DNA from: Acinetobacter sp. LoGeW2-3
GTDB taxonomy: Bacteria > Pseudomonadota > Gammaproteobacteria > Pseudomonadales > Moraxellaceae
Reading direction: 5' to 3'
Assembly: GCF_002688565.1 (NCBI RefSeq)
Contig: NZ_CP024011.1
Span: forward strand, 372,001-436,000
Length of the DNA stretch: 64,000 bases
The notes under the pieces were generated by a model. That model saw nothing but the letters and a program-made list of their open reading frames with translations. It was not told where the DNA came from and searched no databases. Positions 11,597-21,391 of the stretch are shown here, piece by piece. Both the position numbers and the translations under genes were made by a program. Within the stretch, counting starts at the first letter, position 1. Each line of letters opens with the position of its first letter.

Positions 11597-11891
11597 AAGG
11601 CAAAATATGAGGCTGGAATAGCAAAGCACCGCTTTGCCCAGCCGCAAGACGAGAAGCTATGCTTCGAGTGGAATGGATATACAAAGTATTAATTTGTCCA
11701 AGCTCAAGACGAGAAGCTATGCTTCGAGTAGGCTGGATGTAACAATTACATTTATCCAACTTCTCGATGAAAAACTTTGCTTAAAGTGGACTAGACCAAA
11801 ATCATTGGCCTAGCCCCTCATTAAATAAGTAATAGCTTCGAGCCAAAGTGCTCAAAAACACTTTGTCACTTGCGTACTCATATTTTGCCTT
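11597..11891. repeat. Intergenic array of short hairpins bounded by a 15-bp inverted repeat
   Basis: The region between minE and the next gene is packed with small palindromes. The outer ends are a perfect 15-bp inverted repeat (AAGGCAAAATATGAG at 11597-11611 and its complement at 11877-11891). Inside are GCAAAGC-acc-GCTTTGC (11621-11637) within GGCTGG/CCAGCC arms, two copies of GAAGC-TAT-GCTTC (11653-11665 and 11713-11725) inside an identical 25-bp direct repeat (11645-11669 and 11705-11729, 60 bp apart), ACAAA/TTTGT (11681-11697) and ATGTAA-caa-TTACAT (11737-11751). CAAAGTG/CACTTTG follows near 11845-11866. Most loops are 3 nt. No coding potential is evident. Confidence 0.7.
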
Positions 11892-11925
11892 TTTTCATGT
11901 CGAAAATTATATCAAGGAGCTTGTG

Positions 11926-12213
11926 ATGGCATTGTCTCAACCGGCAACGTTTAACGAAGAATGGTCAGATGAGCGTGTATTTGCCTATCTCAATCAATTA
12001 CCTCCTGCAGGCGTAAACGCAGATTTCCATGTACTTTATCATGCGTATAAACACATGCGTCCTTTTGACTATGAACGCCTATTGACTAAATTCGTTGCAG
12101 ATGGTCGTGACGTTAACGCCACCAACCCTGAAGGTGAGCGCATTCATGACGTGATTGCGAAATTCCCGCGTCACAGCGCTGAGTTCCTTGAAGTATTGGC
12201 CAAGTTTGCTTAA
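11926..12213 (+). CDS. Small conserved protein of the PA4642 family
   Basis: 95 aa, function unknown. The start at 11926 has AAGGAG 8 nt upstream; the longer reading from 11848 would run through the hairpin array and is rejected. The sequence is soluble, acidic at the front and helical (DERVFAYLNQLPPAG, YHAYKHMRPFDYERLLTKFVADGRDVNA). It resembles the short Pseudomonas PA4642 proteins in its DFERF-type motif followed by a D-N/G-N loop. A shared terminator with ftsK lies downstream. Confidence 0.8.
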   Translation: MALSQPATFNEEWSDERVFAYLNQLPPAGVNADFHVLYHAYKHMRPFDYERLLTKFVADGRDVNATNPEGERIHDVIAKFPRHSAEFLEVLAKFA

Positions 12214-12230
12214 GACTTTGCTCATACAAT

Positions 12231-12259
12231 AAAAAAGCCTGCATGATGCAGGCTTTTTT
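12231..12259. terminator. Bidirectional terminator between the PA4642-like gene and ftsK
   Basis: AAAAAAGCCTGCAT pairs with ATGCAGGCTTTTTT, symmetric with A and T runs. It sits 17 nt after the plus-strand stop and 20 nt past the minus-strand ftsK stop, so it can end both transcripts. Confidence 0.9.
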
Positions 12260-12279
12260 ATTAGGTGGAGATTCCGATC

Positions 12280-15200
12280 TTAAATCAGAATCTCACGCTT
12301 ACCATTAGCACCCATCGCGCTTACTACACCGCTCTCTTCCATTTGGTCGATAATCCGGGCAGCACGGTTATAACCCAAGCTAAACTTACGCTGTAGCGAC
12401 GAGGTTGAGGCCTTACGGGTTTCTAATACGAAAGATACACACTGGTCATAGAGTGGGTCACGGTCAGAGCCACCATCGCCACCATCTTCAAAACCACGGT
12501 TTGTTGGTTCTTCATCAAACGGTGTCAGGATCTCATCGACATAGTTTGGTGCACCACGTTCACGCCATGCATCACAGATACGGTTCACCTCATCATCGGC
12601 AATAAAGGCGCCATGCACACGTTCAGGCTCAATCTTACCTGGGCCAAGGAACAGCATGTCACCATGACCGAGCAGGTCTTCTGCACCACCAGCATCCAGA
12701 ATGGTACGCGAGTCGATTTTCGAGTTTACACGCAGTGCCACACGTGTTGGGATGTTGGCTTTAATCAGACCAGTGATGACATCCACGGATGGACGCTGAG
12801 TTGCTAATAACAGGTGAATACCAGCCGCACGCGATTTCTGTGCCAGACGGGTAATCATCTCTTCAGCTTTCTTACCGACCTGCATGATCATATCCGCGAA
12901 TTCGTCCGCGACAATGACGATTGATGGTAATGGTGTCAAACGAGGTGCACGCTCCCCAGCAACCGATTCACTCGCCTTCCAGGTTGGATCAAATAGATCT
13001 TCACCATTGGCAATCGCTTCTTCGACCTTACGGTTATAGTCACTCAGCTTACGGATTTTCAGAAAGGACATTAGTTTGTAACGGCGTTCCATCTCATTGA
13101 CACACCAATTCAAGGCACTGACTGCATCTTTCATGTCAGTTACAACTGGCGTCAACAAATGTGGAATATCGTTATAGTTGGCTAATTCCAGCTGTTTCGG
13201 ATCAATCAAGATCAGACGTAATTGATCAGGAGTGTACTTGAGTAACATCGACAAAATCATCGAGTTTACTGCAACAGATTTACCCGAACCGGTGGTACCT
13301 GCAACCAGCATATGTGGTGCTTTACCGAGTTCCGTAATCACCGGATTACCGGAAATATCTTTACCCATCGCCATCGACAGAATGCCGTCTGGATCATTGA
13401 ATTTCGGAATCTGTACCAGCTCAATTAAACGTACCATTTCACGGCTGCTGTTCGGCACTTCAATCCCGATATATGGCTTACCAGGAATTACCTCGACCAC
13501 ACGGACTGAAGCCATAGACATCGAACGTGCAAGGTCACGAGAAATGTTGGTGACTTTAGAGGCTTTGACACCCGGTGCCAGATCTAACTCAAAACGGGTT
13601 ACGACTGGGCCTGGTTGAGCTTCAACCACTTTCGCCTTAACGTTGAATTCTTGAAGTTTAATTTCTAGCAATTCGGACAGGCGAGAGAGCTGCTCTTCGG
13701 TGAAATTGACCTTCTTGTTTGGATCGACTTCATCCAGCAATTCCAGTCCCGGTAATGGTGAAAGATCCTTACGGCGTTCAGCCACCATCATGGCACGTGA
13801 CAATGGACGACCCATGGAGTCGGTCAATGGTGCATCAAAATCGAAGTCATCTTCTTCTTGAGGAGCACCTGCAGTTTCATGCCATGCTTCAATAAATTCT
13901 TCTTTGGACAATGCCGCTTTCACTGCATCACTGCTATTTTGCTGACTTGCATTTTGTTGGGTAGCTGTCTGGGCAATAGAGTTGTTTTCAGCTGTAGAGA
14001 CTTCTATACCCTGATGCTGAATTGGTGCCTGTACAAAAGCAGAAGATTGCGCATAGCTAGAAGCACGAACTGGCTTTTCTGGCTCAATATCTTCGACTAG
14101 TAAATCATCTAGGTCGTCAAAATCAGCTTCAAACCCTGTATTGCGTACGGAAGGTGTAGAAACAGGAGCTGTGCTAATGCCTGTTGCCACAGCTGCAGTC
14201 GCTACCGCAGCTTTCGGTAAGTCTTCGACAATTCTTAAAGTTGGCTGTTCAGCAGGTGCTTGCGCAGTAAATGGACTATGCACATCCGTCGCAGTTTTAC
14301 CCGGTGGTACAGCTGCTAATAACTCGTCAAAGATTTCATCATCATCCCAATCCAGACCTTTTTTCGTACTTACAGACGGTATAGGTGTTTCAGTTTTGAG
14401 ATGTGACTTAATTTCCTGAATTGGAGCGACCGCGGCTGGCGTCACAGGCGCATGCTGTTCTTCTTCAGCAGCTTTGAGTAAGGCATCAATATCCTTTTTA
14501 TGGCGCTGATCTTCATCAGAATGTAGTGCACGCCAAACTTCACCTGTGGTAATCACACGATCTGGGTCTTGAATCAAGCGGTGTGCTTTTTCTAGCGTTT
14601 TTTCGAATTCTTCATCTTCAGGACTGAGTTCAGGTTCTACATGTTTTTTCTGTTGTGCCTGGTATTCACGATCTGCAATGTCATCAAACAGACGCTCAGC
14701 GACATGGTCACGAACCACAGGATCTATCTCAACTGGCTCATGTTCAGGTACAGGAATCACTGGCGTAGCAACTGCCTTTTTAACTGGACTGCTGGTGATA
14801 TCTTTCTTGGCAACTGCCATAGAACGATCAAACTCACCCTCCCCTTCCGGGACATTACGGTAAAACAGATCCTGTAAATATGCAGGTGATGCTTTCAGGC
14901 TGCTCCAGGTCTTGTTCCATTTCACCCCAAAGGCCAAGGTAAATAGTAATACCCACAAAGCAACTAGAAAAACTGCCGCACCATAAATCGTCAGTAGCTG
15001 TTCAAGGCTTTGACCTAATTCATAACCAATGATGCCGCCAGATGAATTATCTAGTGTATCAGCAGGTACTTCCCAAAACAGGAACATCAAGGCAGAAGTG
15101 GTCAGTAACAGGAAAAATTGTGCTGCATAACGGAACGGACGGTTCAAGAAGCTATGCGGCCACCACACCTGTACCGCTTCTACGAACAGATATAATGGAA

Positions 15201-15423
15201 TGAGTAAGCTTGCCCAGCCAAGAAAACCAAACAGTAAGTCTGAAATCCATGCACCCGCAACTCCACTAGCATTTGAAACCGTTTGGGTGTCACTGGAAAT
15301 GTGCATCCACCCCGGATCAAATGGCGTATAGGTCACTGTTGCAAGAAACAGATAGATCCCAAATGAGACCAAAAATAATGTCATTACTAAGCGCTGTGCA
15401 TAAGCACTCGACACCGCTGTCAT
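12280..15423 (-). CDS. ftsK: DNA translocase FtsK
   Basis: Septal DNA pump that clears the chromosome terminus and activates XerCD at dif. About 1047 aa from the ATG at 15423, chosen because ACAGGA lies just upstream; the alternative TTG at 15441 is weak. The N terminus has four membrane helices (within about residues 10-165). A long acidic, Gln/Pro/Ala-rich linker follows (about 165-560). The RecA-like motor has Walker A GTTGSGKS, LILIDPKQLELANY and IVIVADEFADMIM. The C-terminal winged-helix gamma domain (LQRKFSLGYNRAARIIDQME) reads KOPS. Divergent from trxB. Confidence 0.97.
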   Translation of the reverse strand: MTAVSSAYAQRLVMTLFLVSFGIYLFLATVTYTPFDPGWMHISSDTQTVSNASGVAGAWISDLLFGFLGWASLLIPLYLFVEAVQVWWPHSFLNRPFRYAAQFFLLLTTSALMFLFWEVPADTLDNSSGGIIGYELGQSLEQLLTIYGAAVFLVALWVLLFTLAFGVKWNKTWSSLKASPAYLQDLFYRNVPEGEGEFDRSMAVAKKDITSSPVKKAVATPVIPVPEHEPVEIDPVVRDHVAERLFDDIADREYQAQQKKHVEPELSPEDEEFEKTLEKAHRLIQDPDRVITTGEVWRALHSDEDQRHKKDIDALLKAAEEEQHAPVTPAAVAPIQEIKSHLKTETPIPSVSTKKGLDWDDDEIFDELLAAVPPGKTATDVHSPFTAQAPAEQPTLRIVEDLPKAAVATAAVATGISTAPVSTPSVRNTGFEADFDDLDDLLVEDIEPEKPVRASSYAQSSAFVQAPIQHQGIEVSTAENNSIAQTATQQNASQQNSSDAVKAALSKEEFIEAWHETAGAPQEEDDFDFDAPLTDSMGRPLSRAMMVAERRKDLSPLPGLELLDEVDPNKKVNFTEEQLSRLSELLEIKLQEFNVKAKVVEAQPGPVVTRFELDLAPGVKASKVTNISRDLARSMSMASVRVVEVIPGKPYIGIEVPNSSREMVRLIELVQIPKFNDPDGILSMAMGKDISGNPVITELGKAPHMLVAGTTGSGKSVAVNSMILSMLLKYTPDQLRLILIDPKQLELANYNDIPHLLTPVVTDMKDAVSALNWCVNEMERRYKLMSFLKIRKLSDYNRKVEEAIANGEDLFDPTWKASESVAGERAPRLTPLPSIVIVADEFADMIMQVGKKAEEMITRLAQKSRAAGIHLLLATQRPSVDVITGLIKANIPTRVALRVNSKIDSRTILDAGGAEDLLGHGDMLFLGPGKIEPERVHGAFIADDEVNRICDAWRERGAPNYVDEILTPFDEEPTNRGFEDGGDGGSDRDPLYDQCVSFVLETRKASTSSLQRKFSLGYNRAARIIDQMEESGVVSAMGANGKREILI

Positions 15424-15644
15424 ATACTGTCCTGTAGCCAATTCTTCATGAATGTTCTTTTGCTATTATGATTCAAAAAAACGACGCAATAAAATGCCTA
15501 TTATGCACCTGTTACACGAAAAAAGATGCAGTATTGTGCAACTGCGCATAGTCCTTGTTGTCTATCGTCTCTATATAGCCCAAATCGATTTGTATGATCA
15601 ATAATATCGACTTTAATCTCACACCACTGTTATACAGTTTCACG

Positions 15645-15650
15645 TATAAT
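15645..15650 (+). promoter_or_regulatory. Candidate -10 element of trxB
   Basis: An exact TATAAT hexamer stands 34 nt before the trxB start in the ftsK-trxB divergent region (15424-15684). No good -35 lies 16-18 nt upstream. A perfect 12-bp palindrome, CAAATCGATTTG, is at 15581-15592 in the same region and could bind a regulator. Confidence 0.4.
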
Positions 15651-15657
15651 TCAATAA

Positions 15658-16647
<990 letters not shown>

Positions 16648-16659
16648 GCATTGAAAATG

Positions 16660-16689
16660 AAAAAGCCGTCCATCTTGGGCGGTTTTTTT
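16660..16689 (+). terminator. Terminator after trxB
   Basis: GCCGTCC-ATCTT-GGGCGGT (7 bp with two G-U pairs) followed by seven T residues, 17 nt past the trxB stop. Confidence 0.8.
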
Positions 16690-16730
16690 ATGTATGATAA
16701 ATACTGATGATTCTAAAACCAGGTTCAGGC

Positions 16731-17462
16731 ATGCAGCATCTTCCCCCTTCGCAGTTCATTTTCCCCAATCCTGTAGAAGTTGATCTTGAAGGAGAAGGCC
16801 TGATTTGTATTGGCGCCGACCTCACCCCATCTACCCTGTTTGAAGCCTATTCGCATGGGCTGTTTCCATGGTTTTCCGAAGGTGATCCCATCTGCTGGTG
16901 GAGTCCCGAACCACGCTGCATCATTCGACCGGAAGATTATCATCCAAGCAAATCCCTGATTCGTAATATGAAAAAGTATGATTATAAAATTACCGTCAAT
17001 CATGCTTTTGAACGAGTCATTCGTTCCTGCTCACTGCCTCGCGCTTATGCGGATGATACCTGGATTACCGAAAATATTATTCAGGGCTACTGTGACATGT
17101 TCGATGCCGGATATGGCTATAGCATTGAAGTCTGGGATGAAGATCAAGTGGTCGGTGGATTATATGGCGTGACTATTGGACAAGGCTGTTTTGGCGAATC
17201 CATGTTCAGCACCCAGACCGATGTTTCAAAAATGGCATTTTATACGCTCATGCTGATCGGTCAGGAAAATCAGCTGCCCTGGATTGATTGCCAGCTGGTC
17301 AATGACCACTTGTTGAGCTTAGGTGCCAGTACAATTTCTCGCCAGGCGTATCTTAATTCGTTACAAGATGTGATAAAACGCCCACCGATCAATTGGCAAA
17401 AGTATCAGGAGGGTGTATTTTCAAGTAAAACAATAGCGTTAAACGCGCGATTAAGTGAATGA
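16731..17462 (+). CDS. aat: Leucyl/phenylalanyl-tRNA--protein transferase
   Basis: Adds Leu or Phe from aminoacyl-tRNA to proteins with N-terminal Lys or Arg, marking them for ClpS/ClpAP. 243 aa from 16731. Family landmarks: [47 protein letters not shown] (the signature block), [30 protein letters not shown] and the C-terminal [14 protein letters not shown]. The start is uncertain between ATGs at 16707 and 16731; only the second has an AGG upstream at a workable distance. bpt follows 21 nt downstream, making a two-gene N-end rule operon. Confidence 0.94.
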   Translation: MQHLPPSQFIFPNPVEVDLEGEGLICIGADLTPSTLFEAYSHGLFPWFSEGDPICWWSPEPRCIIRPEDYHPSKSLIRNMKKYDYKITVNHAFERVIRSCSLPRAYADDTWITENIIQGYCDMFDAGYGYSIEVWDEDQVVGGLYGVTIGQGCFGESMFSTQTDVSKMAFYTLMLIGQENQLPWIDCQLVNDHLLSLGASTISRQAYLNSLQDVIKRPPINWQKYQEGVFSSKTIALNARLSE

Positions 17463-17483
17463 AAATAACAGAGGGAATTTGTC

Positions 17484-18299
17484 ATGAACTCCTATCAACC
17501 AAAATCCCTGCTGAACGATTTACAGTATTACATTACGCCGCCACACGATTGTAGTTACTTACCAAACAAGTCTGCGCGTATGGTTTTTCTTGATCCCTCA
17601 CATCGTATTGATGTAGTGACGCTTTCTGAATTATCTCGTACCGGTTTTCGCCGCAGTGGCGATTTTGTTTACCGTCCCGAATGCCATCTATGCCGTCAAT
17701 GTCTGTCTTCTCGTGTGCCTGTGCGCGAATTCAGCATGAACAGTTCACAGAAAAAGGCTTGGAAAAGAAATCAGGACTTGAGCCTGCGCATCACGACACC
17801 GCAACAGGCCAATGATACGCACTATGCGCTATATGAACGCTATATCAATGAACGCCATGCCGATGGGGACATGTACCCACCAAGCCGCGATCAGTTCGAA
17901 AAGTTTTTGCTGCAAAGCTGCACAGATAGTTTCTTTTTAGAATTATGGAAAGATGATCGGCTGATCAGTGTATCGACCTGTGACCTGCTCGATGATGGAA
18001 TTTCTGCGGTTTATACCTTCTTTGATCCGGATGAAAGCCGCCGTTCTCTTGGCGCATTTGCAATTCTGAAGCAGATTGAACACGCCCAGAAACTTGGTCT
18101 ACCATTTATATATCTGGGTTATTGGGTACCGCATTCCAGCAAGATGAATTACAAGTCCCAATACCTACCGCTTGAATTACTGATTGATGGCCAATGGCGT
18201 CGATTAAACCGCTCGCTGAATGCAACGGAGATTGAACACTTGGGAAACTCCTTGATGACGACCCTACCCTCCGGATGGAATAATCCCATCATCAAGTAA
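17484..18299 (+). CDS. bpt: Aspartate/glutamate leucyltransferase (Bpt)
   Basis: Transfers leucine from Leu-tRNA to proteins with N-terminal Asp or Glu; related to eukaryotic arginyltransferase ATE1. 271 aa. The N terminus shows the ATE signature with PPHDCSYLPN, LSRTGFRRSGDFVYRPECHLCRQCLSSRVPV (a four-Cys cluster) and FSMNSSQKKAWKRN. The C-terminal half is GNAT-like with YERYINERHADGDM, SAVYTFFDPDESRRSLG and YLGYWVPHSSKMNYKSQY. AGAGGGAA precedes the ATG. It lies 21 nt after aat; the pair covers basic and acidic N-degrons. Convergent with rimI. Confidence 0.94.
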   Translation: MNSYQPKSLLNDLQYYITPPHDCSYLPNKSARMVFLDPSHRIDVVTLSELSRTGFRRSGDFVYRPECHLCRQCLSSRVPVREFSMNSSQKKAWKRNQDLSLRITTPQQANDTHYALYERYINERHADGDMYPPSRDQFEKFLLQSCTDSFFLELWKDDRLISVSTCDLLDDGISAVYTFFDPDESRRSLGAFAILKQIEHAQKLGLPFIYLGYWVPHSSKMNYKSQYLPLELLIDGQWRRLNRSLNATEIEHLGNSLMTTLPSGWNNPIIK

Positions 18300-18326
18300 G
18301 CCGGTCGTCAGCAAGCAATACTTTAA

Positions 18327-18346
18327 GCCTGTTTATTTAAACAGGC
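18327..18346. other. Perfect hairpin between bpt and rimI
   Basis: GCCTGTTT-ATTT-AAACAGGC is an 8-bp perfect stem overlapping the last codons of rimI, 28 nt after the bpt stop. It lacks a U-tract in either direction, so it is at best a weak terminator for this convergent pair. Confidence 0.45.
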
Positions 18347-18791
18347 TGGCAAAGTCATCGGTACATGCCTTTACCATAATGATGGCATGTTCACGACTAC
18401 CACCCGGATTTGGATAATAATTCTTGCGCAGGTCAATCTGATGAAAACCAGACTTTTCATAAAGTCGGATTGCTGCTGTGTTTGATTCACGTACTTCCAG
18501 GAAAATCTGTACCGGATTATTTTTCAGTAACTGGATCGATTCTTCTAATAACTGAAAACCAAAACCCTTACCCTGCTGGCTTGGATTAATCGCCATTAAC
18601 AGCAAATTGGCTTCATCCAGTACAGGTTGCAAAATACAAAAGCCAACTACTTTGCCAGCGTATTCAATGACCGTACTCTGATAAGCACTAACCGCTTCCT
18701 CGAACTGGTTTTTGGTCCAGGGATGAGATTGCACTTGTTTCTCAATCTGGGTAACAGCATCTACGTCTGCTGTTTGCATCAAACGAATCAT
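18333..18791 (-). CDS. rimI: Ribosomal protein S18-alanine N-acetyltransferase
   Basis: GNAT acetyltransferase that modifies the N-terminal Ala of ribosomal protein S18. 152 aa. Motifs: MIRLMQTADVDAVTQIEKQVQSHPW at the N terminus, the acetyl-CoA loop NPSQQGKGFGFQLLEE, the beta-strand IFLEVRESNTAAIRLYEKSGF (with the RimI-type EVRxSN wording) and a C-terminal RKNYYPNPGGSREHAIIM. Residues match RimI better than generic GNATs. The hydrolase gene ends 105 nt upstream with a terminator between, so rimI has its own promoter. Confidence 0.9.
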   Translation of the reverse strand: MIRLMQTADVDAVTQIEKQVQSHPWTKNQFEEAVSAYQSTVIEYAGKVVGFCILQPVLDEANLLLMAINPSQQGKGFGFQLLEESIQLLKNNPVQIFLEVRESNTAAIRLYEKSGFHQIDLRKNYYPNPGGSREHAIIMVKACTDDFASLFK

Positions 18792-18854
18792 GTTCGTTCA
18801 TCTATCAATAAAAATCTCCTGCGCATTATAGAAACTTTGTGCTGAAAATCGAGT

Positions 18855-18888
18855 AAAAAAAAGAGCAATTTCAATCGCTCTTTTTTTT
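18855..18888 (-). terminator. Terminator after the metal-dependent hydrolase gene
   Basis: AAAAAAGAGC and GCTCTTTTTT form a stem around a 10-nt loop with strong A/T runs, 8 nt past the stop at 18897. Confidence 0.8.
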
Positions 18889-18896
18889 GTGCTGGA

Positions 18897-19778
18897 TTAA
18901 AGACCGAGTTTGCCTTTCCAGTAGGCCAGCAGACTATTCGTATCATGGTCATTTGGGTGAAAACCTGGCTTAAAGTACATCGCCATTTCACGCCCCATAC
19001 CAGTAATCACACCTTTAGACGGGCTATACGCATATTCGTAAATGTCCTTGAGTGATTCTAGATTTAATTGACGATCTTCTTTCAACAAACGCATAAGAAA
19101 ATAACTTTGCACAAAAAATAGCGTCACCATAGCGATCACCAGTGAACTGGTACGCAAAGCATAAGATTTGAAGCCTTTACCAAACACACCTTCAAACACA
19201 TCATAGGCTACGGCTTTATGCTCATTTTCTTCAATGGCATGCCAAAGCCACATGGTTTTCATGGTGTCATCTTTCATCAGTTCCTGAATATGGCTGTTAG
19301 TCAGCAGCTGAGAAGCAATGGTCGCAGTGAAATGTTCAAGTGCTGTTGTAGCAGTCAAGTCCACCATTTCCTGAGTAATACCAACTGGCTTCGCTACTTT
19401 GGCGAGCAATTTGCGTGTAGTCTGAATGACTTTATCGGTATAACGATCTAGGGTATCGACATCATGACCGTATTTTTGCGCTGATGCATTAAAGCCGACA
19501 TGTTCTTGGGTATGCATGGCTTCTTGACCAATAAAGGCTGAGATTTCTTTTTGCAGCGCTTCATTGTCTTTGAGTTTAGGATGATGGCGTACTGCACGCA
19601 CACTGTCGATAAAGAATTTTTCACCTGCCGGAAATAACGCAGACAGCGCTGTCATAAAATGAGTTAGCCCCGCTGAACCATTCATCCAGTATTCTGGAAC
19701 CTGTTCAAAATCAAAGTTCATGCGACGCACTGGAAAACTTGCACCGGCACGATTGGTAATTTTTACTTGAGCATTCAT
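18897..19778 (-). CDS. Predicted metal-dependent hydrolase (PF10118 family)
   Basis: 293 aa. Metal-ligand-like motifs are spread through a helical protein in a di-iron pattern: FPAGEKFFIDSVR, GQEAMHTQEHVGFN, TTALEHFTATIAS and WHAIEENEHKAVAYDVFE. Two C-terminal hydrophobic stretches near SLVIAMVTLFFVQSYFLM suggest membrane association. The family (COG3687) is annotated as hydrolase, but no reaction has been firmly assigned that I know of. AGGAGTTGTT lies just upstream of the ATG. A single gene with its own terminator; the region upstream contains the second hairpin array. Confidence 0.85.
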   Translation of the reverse strand: MNAQVKITNRAGASFPVRRMNFDFEQVPEYWMNGSAGLTHFMTALSALFPAGEKFFIDSVRAVRHHPKLKDNEALQKEISAFIGQEAMHTQEHVGFNASAQKYGHDVDTLDRYTDKVIQTTRKLLAKVAKPVGITQEMVDLTATTALEHFTATIASQLLTNSHIQELMKDDTMKTMWLWHAIEENEHKAVAYDVFEGVFGKGFKSYALRTSSLVIAMVTLFFVQSYFLMRLLKEDRQLNLESLKDIYEYAYSPSKGVITGMGREMAMYFKPGFHPNDHDTNSLLAYWKGKLGL

Positions 19779-19908
19779 ATAACAACTCCTGACAGATCTT
19801 CTCGATCTGACCCTATTATTCTATTTTCTTATTGTTATCTTACTCACTTATCTATTTGACATCATTGCAGTTAAGGTCAGCTAAATATCAGTTAAGGCCA
19901 TGAGGAGA

Positions 19909-20047
19909 AATAAAGCACTGCTTTATTCCGGCGCAAGAGAAATAAATAATAATATTGTTTTTTCGATGTAAGAGAAAAAATTATTAGTGAAGTTATTTTT
20001 TCGAAGCAAGTAAATTAAGCACTGCTTTATTTTGACGCAAGATTTTT
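19909..20047. repeat. Second intergenic hairpin array, upstream of the metal-dependent hydrolase gene
   Basis: The 331-nt gene-free stretch 19779-20109 holds AATAAAGC-act-GCTTTATT (19909-19927, perfect), a loose A/T hairpin near 19975-20002, and AAAT(t)AAGC-act-GCTTTATTT (20012-20032, one mismatch). After each stem comes a short spacer of the type CGCAAGA (GGCGCAAGAGA, GATGTAAGAGA, GACGCAAGA). Stem size, 3-nt loop and spacer resemble the array at 11597-11891. A direct repeat CAGTTAAGG lies at 19868 and 19889. No gene is seen. Confidence 0.6.
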
Positions 20048-20066
20048 GTATGAAATAACACACATA

Positions 20067-20096
20067 AAAAAAGCGCCCCAGAGGGACGCTTTTTTT
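20067..20096 (-). terminator. Terminator of the str operon after tuf
   Basis: AAGCG(c)CCC-AGA-GGG(a)CGCTT flanked by A and T runs, 14 nt past the tuf stop. Confidence 0.88.
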
Positions 20097-20109
20097 CACA
20101 ATTCAGTGA

Positions 20110-21300
20110 TTATGCAGTAACGCGAGATACTACACCAGCACCAACTGTACGACCACCTTCACGGATCGCGAAGCGTAAGCCAGCGTCCATTGCGATTGGG
20201 TGGATCAGCTCTACTGACATCTCAACGTTGTCACCAGGCATAACCATTTCAACGCCTTCTTTAAGCGCGATCGCACCAGTTACGTCAGTTGTACGGAAGT
20301 AGAACTGTGGACGGTAACCGTTAAGGAATGGAGTATGACGACCACCTTCTTCTTTAGAAAGTACATATACTTCTGCGTCGAATTTAGTATGCGGCTTGAT
20401 TGTACCTGGTTTAGCAAGTACTTGACCACGTTGAACGTCTTCACGTTTAGTACCACGAAGAAGAACACCACAGTTCTCGCCCGCACGACCTTCGTCAAGA
20501 AGTTTACGGAACATTTCAACGCCAGTTACAGTCGTTTTAACTGTGTCTTTGATACCAACGATTTCAACTTCTTCGCCTACTTTCACAACACCAGTTTCTA
20601 CACGGCCAGTTACAACTGTACCACGACCAGAAATTGAGAATACGTCTTCGATTGGCATCAAGAATGCTTGGTCGATTGCACGTTCTGGTTCTGGAATGTA
20701 AGAGTCAAGCGCTTCAACAAGAGCTACAACAGCTGGTTCGCCGTATTGATCTTGGTCACCGTTAAGTGCAAGAAGAGCTGAACCACGGATCACTGGAGTG
20801 TCATCACCTGGGAAGTCGTAAGTAGAAAGAAGTTCACGAACTTCCATTTCAACTAGCTCAAGAAGCTCTTCGTCGTCTACAAGGTCGCATTTGTTCAAGA
20901 ATACAACGATGTAAGGTACACCTACCTGACGAGAAAGAAGGATGTGTTCACGAGTTTGTGGCATTGGACCATCAGTCGCAGCACATACAAGGATCGCGCC
21001 GTCCATCTGAGCAGCACCAGTAATCATGTTTTTAACATAATCGGCGTGACCCGGGCAGTCTACGTGAGCGTAGTGACGAGTTGGAGAATCGTATTCTACG
21101 TGAGAAGTATTAATTGTAATACCACGTGCTTTTTCTTCTGGTGCAGAGTCAATTGCAGCGTAGTCTTTCGCTTCACCACCGAATTTCTTCGCACATACAG
21201 TTGCAATCGCAGCTGTTAAAGTTGTTTTACCATGGTCAACGTGACCAATTGTGCCCACGTTAACGTGTGGCTTATTACGTTCGAACTTAGCCTTAGCCAT
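20110..21300 (-). CDS. tuf: Elongation factor Tu
   Basis: GTPase that delivers aminoacyl-tRNA to the ribosome. 396 aa. G-motifs: [13 protein letters not shown] (G1), [12 protein letters not shown] (G2), [12 protein letters not shown] (G3), [10 protein letters not shown] (G4) and GSAL (G5); domains 2 and 3 follow with [19 protein letters not shown] and [16 protein letters not shown]. It ends with [17 protein letters not shown]. Last gene of rpsL-rpsG-fusA-tuf, 91 nt after fusA, with AAGGA before the start. Many gamma-proteobacteria carry a second copy elsewhere; only this one is in the window. Confidence 0.98.
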   Translation of the reverse strand: MAKAKFERNKPHVNVGTIGHVDHGKTTLTAAIATVCAKKFGGEAKDYAAIDSAPEEKARGITINTSHVEYDSPTRHYAHVDCPGHADYVKNMITGAAQMDGAILVCAATDGPMPQTREHILLSRQVGVPYIVVFLNKCDLVDDEELLELVEMEVRELLSTYDFPGDDTPVIRGSALLALNGDQDQYGEPAVVALVEALDSYIPEPERAIDQAFLMPIEDVFSISGRGTVVTGRVETGVVKVGEEVEIVGIKDTVKTTVTGVEMFRKLLDEGRAGENCGVLLRGTKREDVQRGQVLAKPGTIKPHTKFDAEVYVLSKEEGGRHTPFLNGYRPQFYFRTTDVTGAIALKEGVEMVMPGDNVEMSVELIHPIAMDAGLRFAIREGGRTVGAGVVSRVTA

Positions 21301-21321
21301 GAGATCTTCCTTTTTAAACTA

Positions 21322-21344
21322 CTCATGCAGGATCACTGCATGAG
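21322..21344 (-). other. Hairpin in the fusA-tuf intercistronic region
   Basis: A perfect 9-bp stem, CTCATGCAG-GATCA-CTGCATGAG, ends 21 nt before the tuf start codon and leaves the tuf ribosome site (AAGGA) free. It has no U-tract of note, so it looks like an mRNA processing or stability element rather than a terminator. Confidence 0.6.
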
Positions 21345-21391
21345 CACTGGTTTTTAACTATGAATTAGTTGGGCTTATAGTAATCGAAAGA

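Noticed and set aside
11597..11891. Repeat array that could be taken for a CRISPR
   Set aside because: Repeats are not identical, the two identical ones are only 25 bp and 60 bp apart, the intervals are themselves palindromic, and no cas gene is nearby.
11848..11925. Longer N terminus for the PA4642-like gene
   Set aside because: It would read through the hairpin array; the ATG at 11926 has a good AAGGAG site.
13232..13618. 128-codon ORF opposite ftsK
   Set aside because: Antisense shadow of the conserved FtsK motor; no ribosome site and no recognisable protein.
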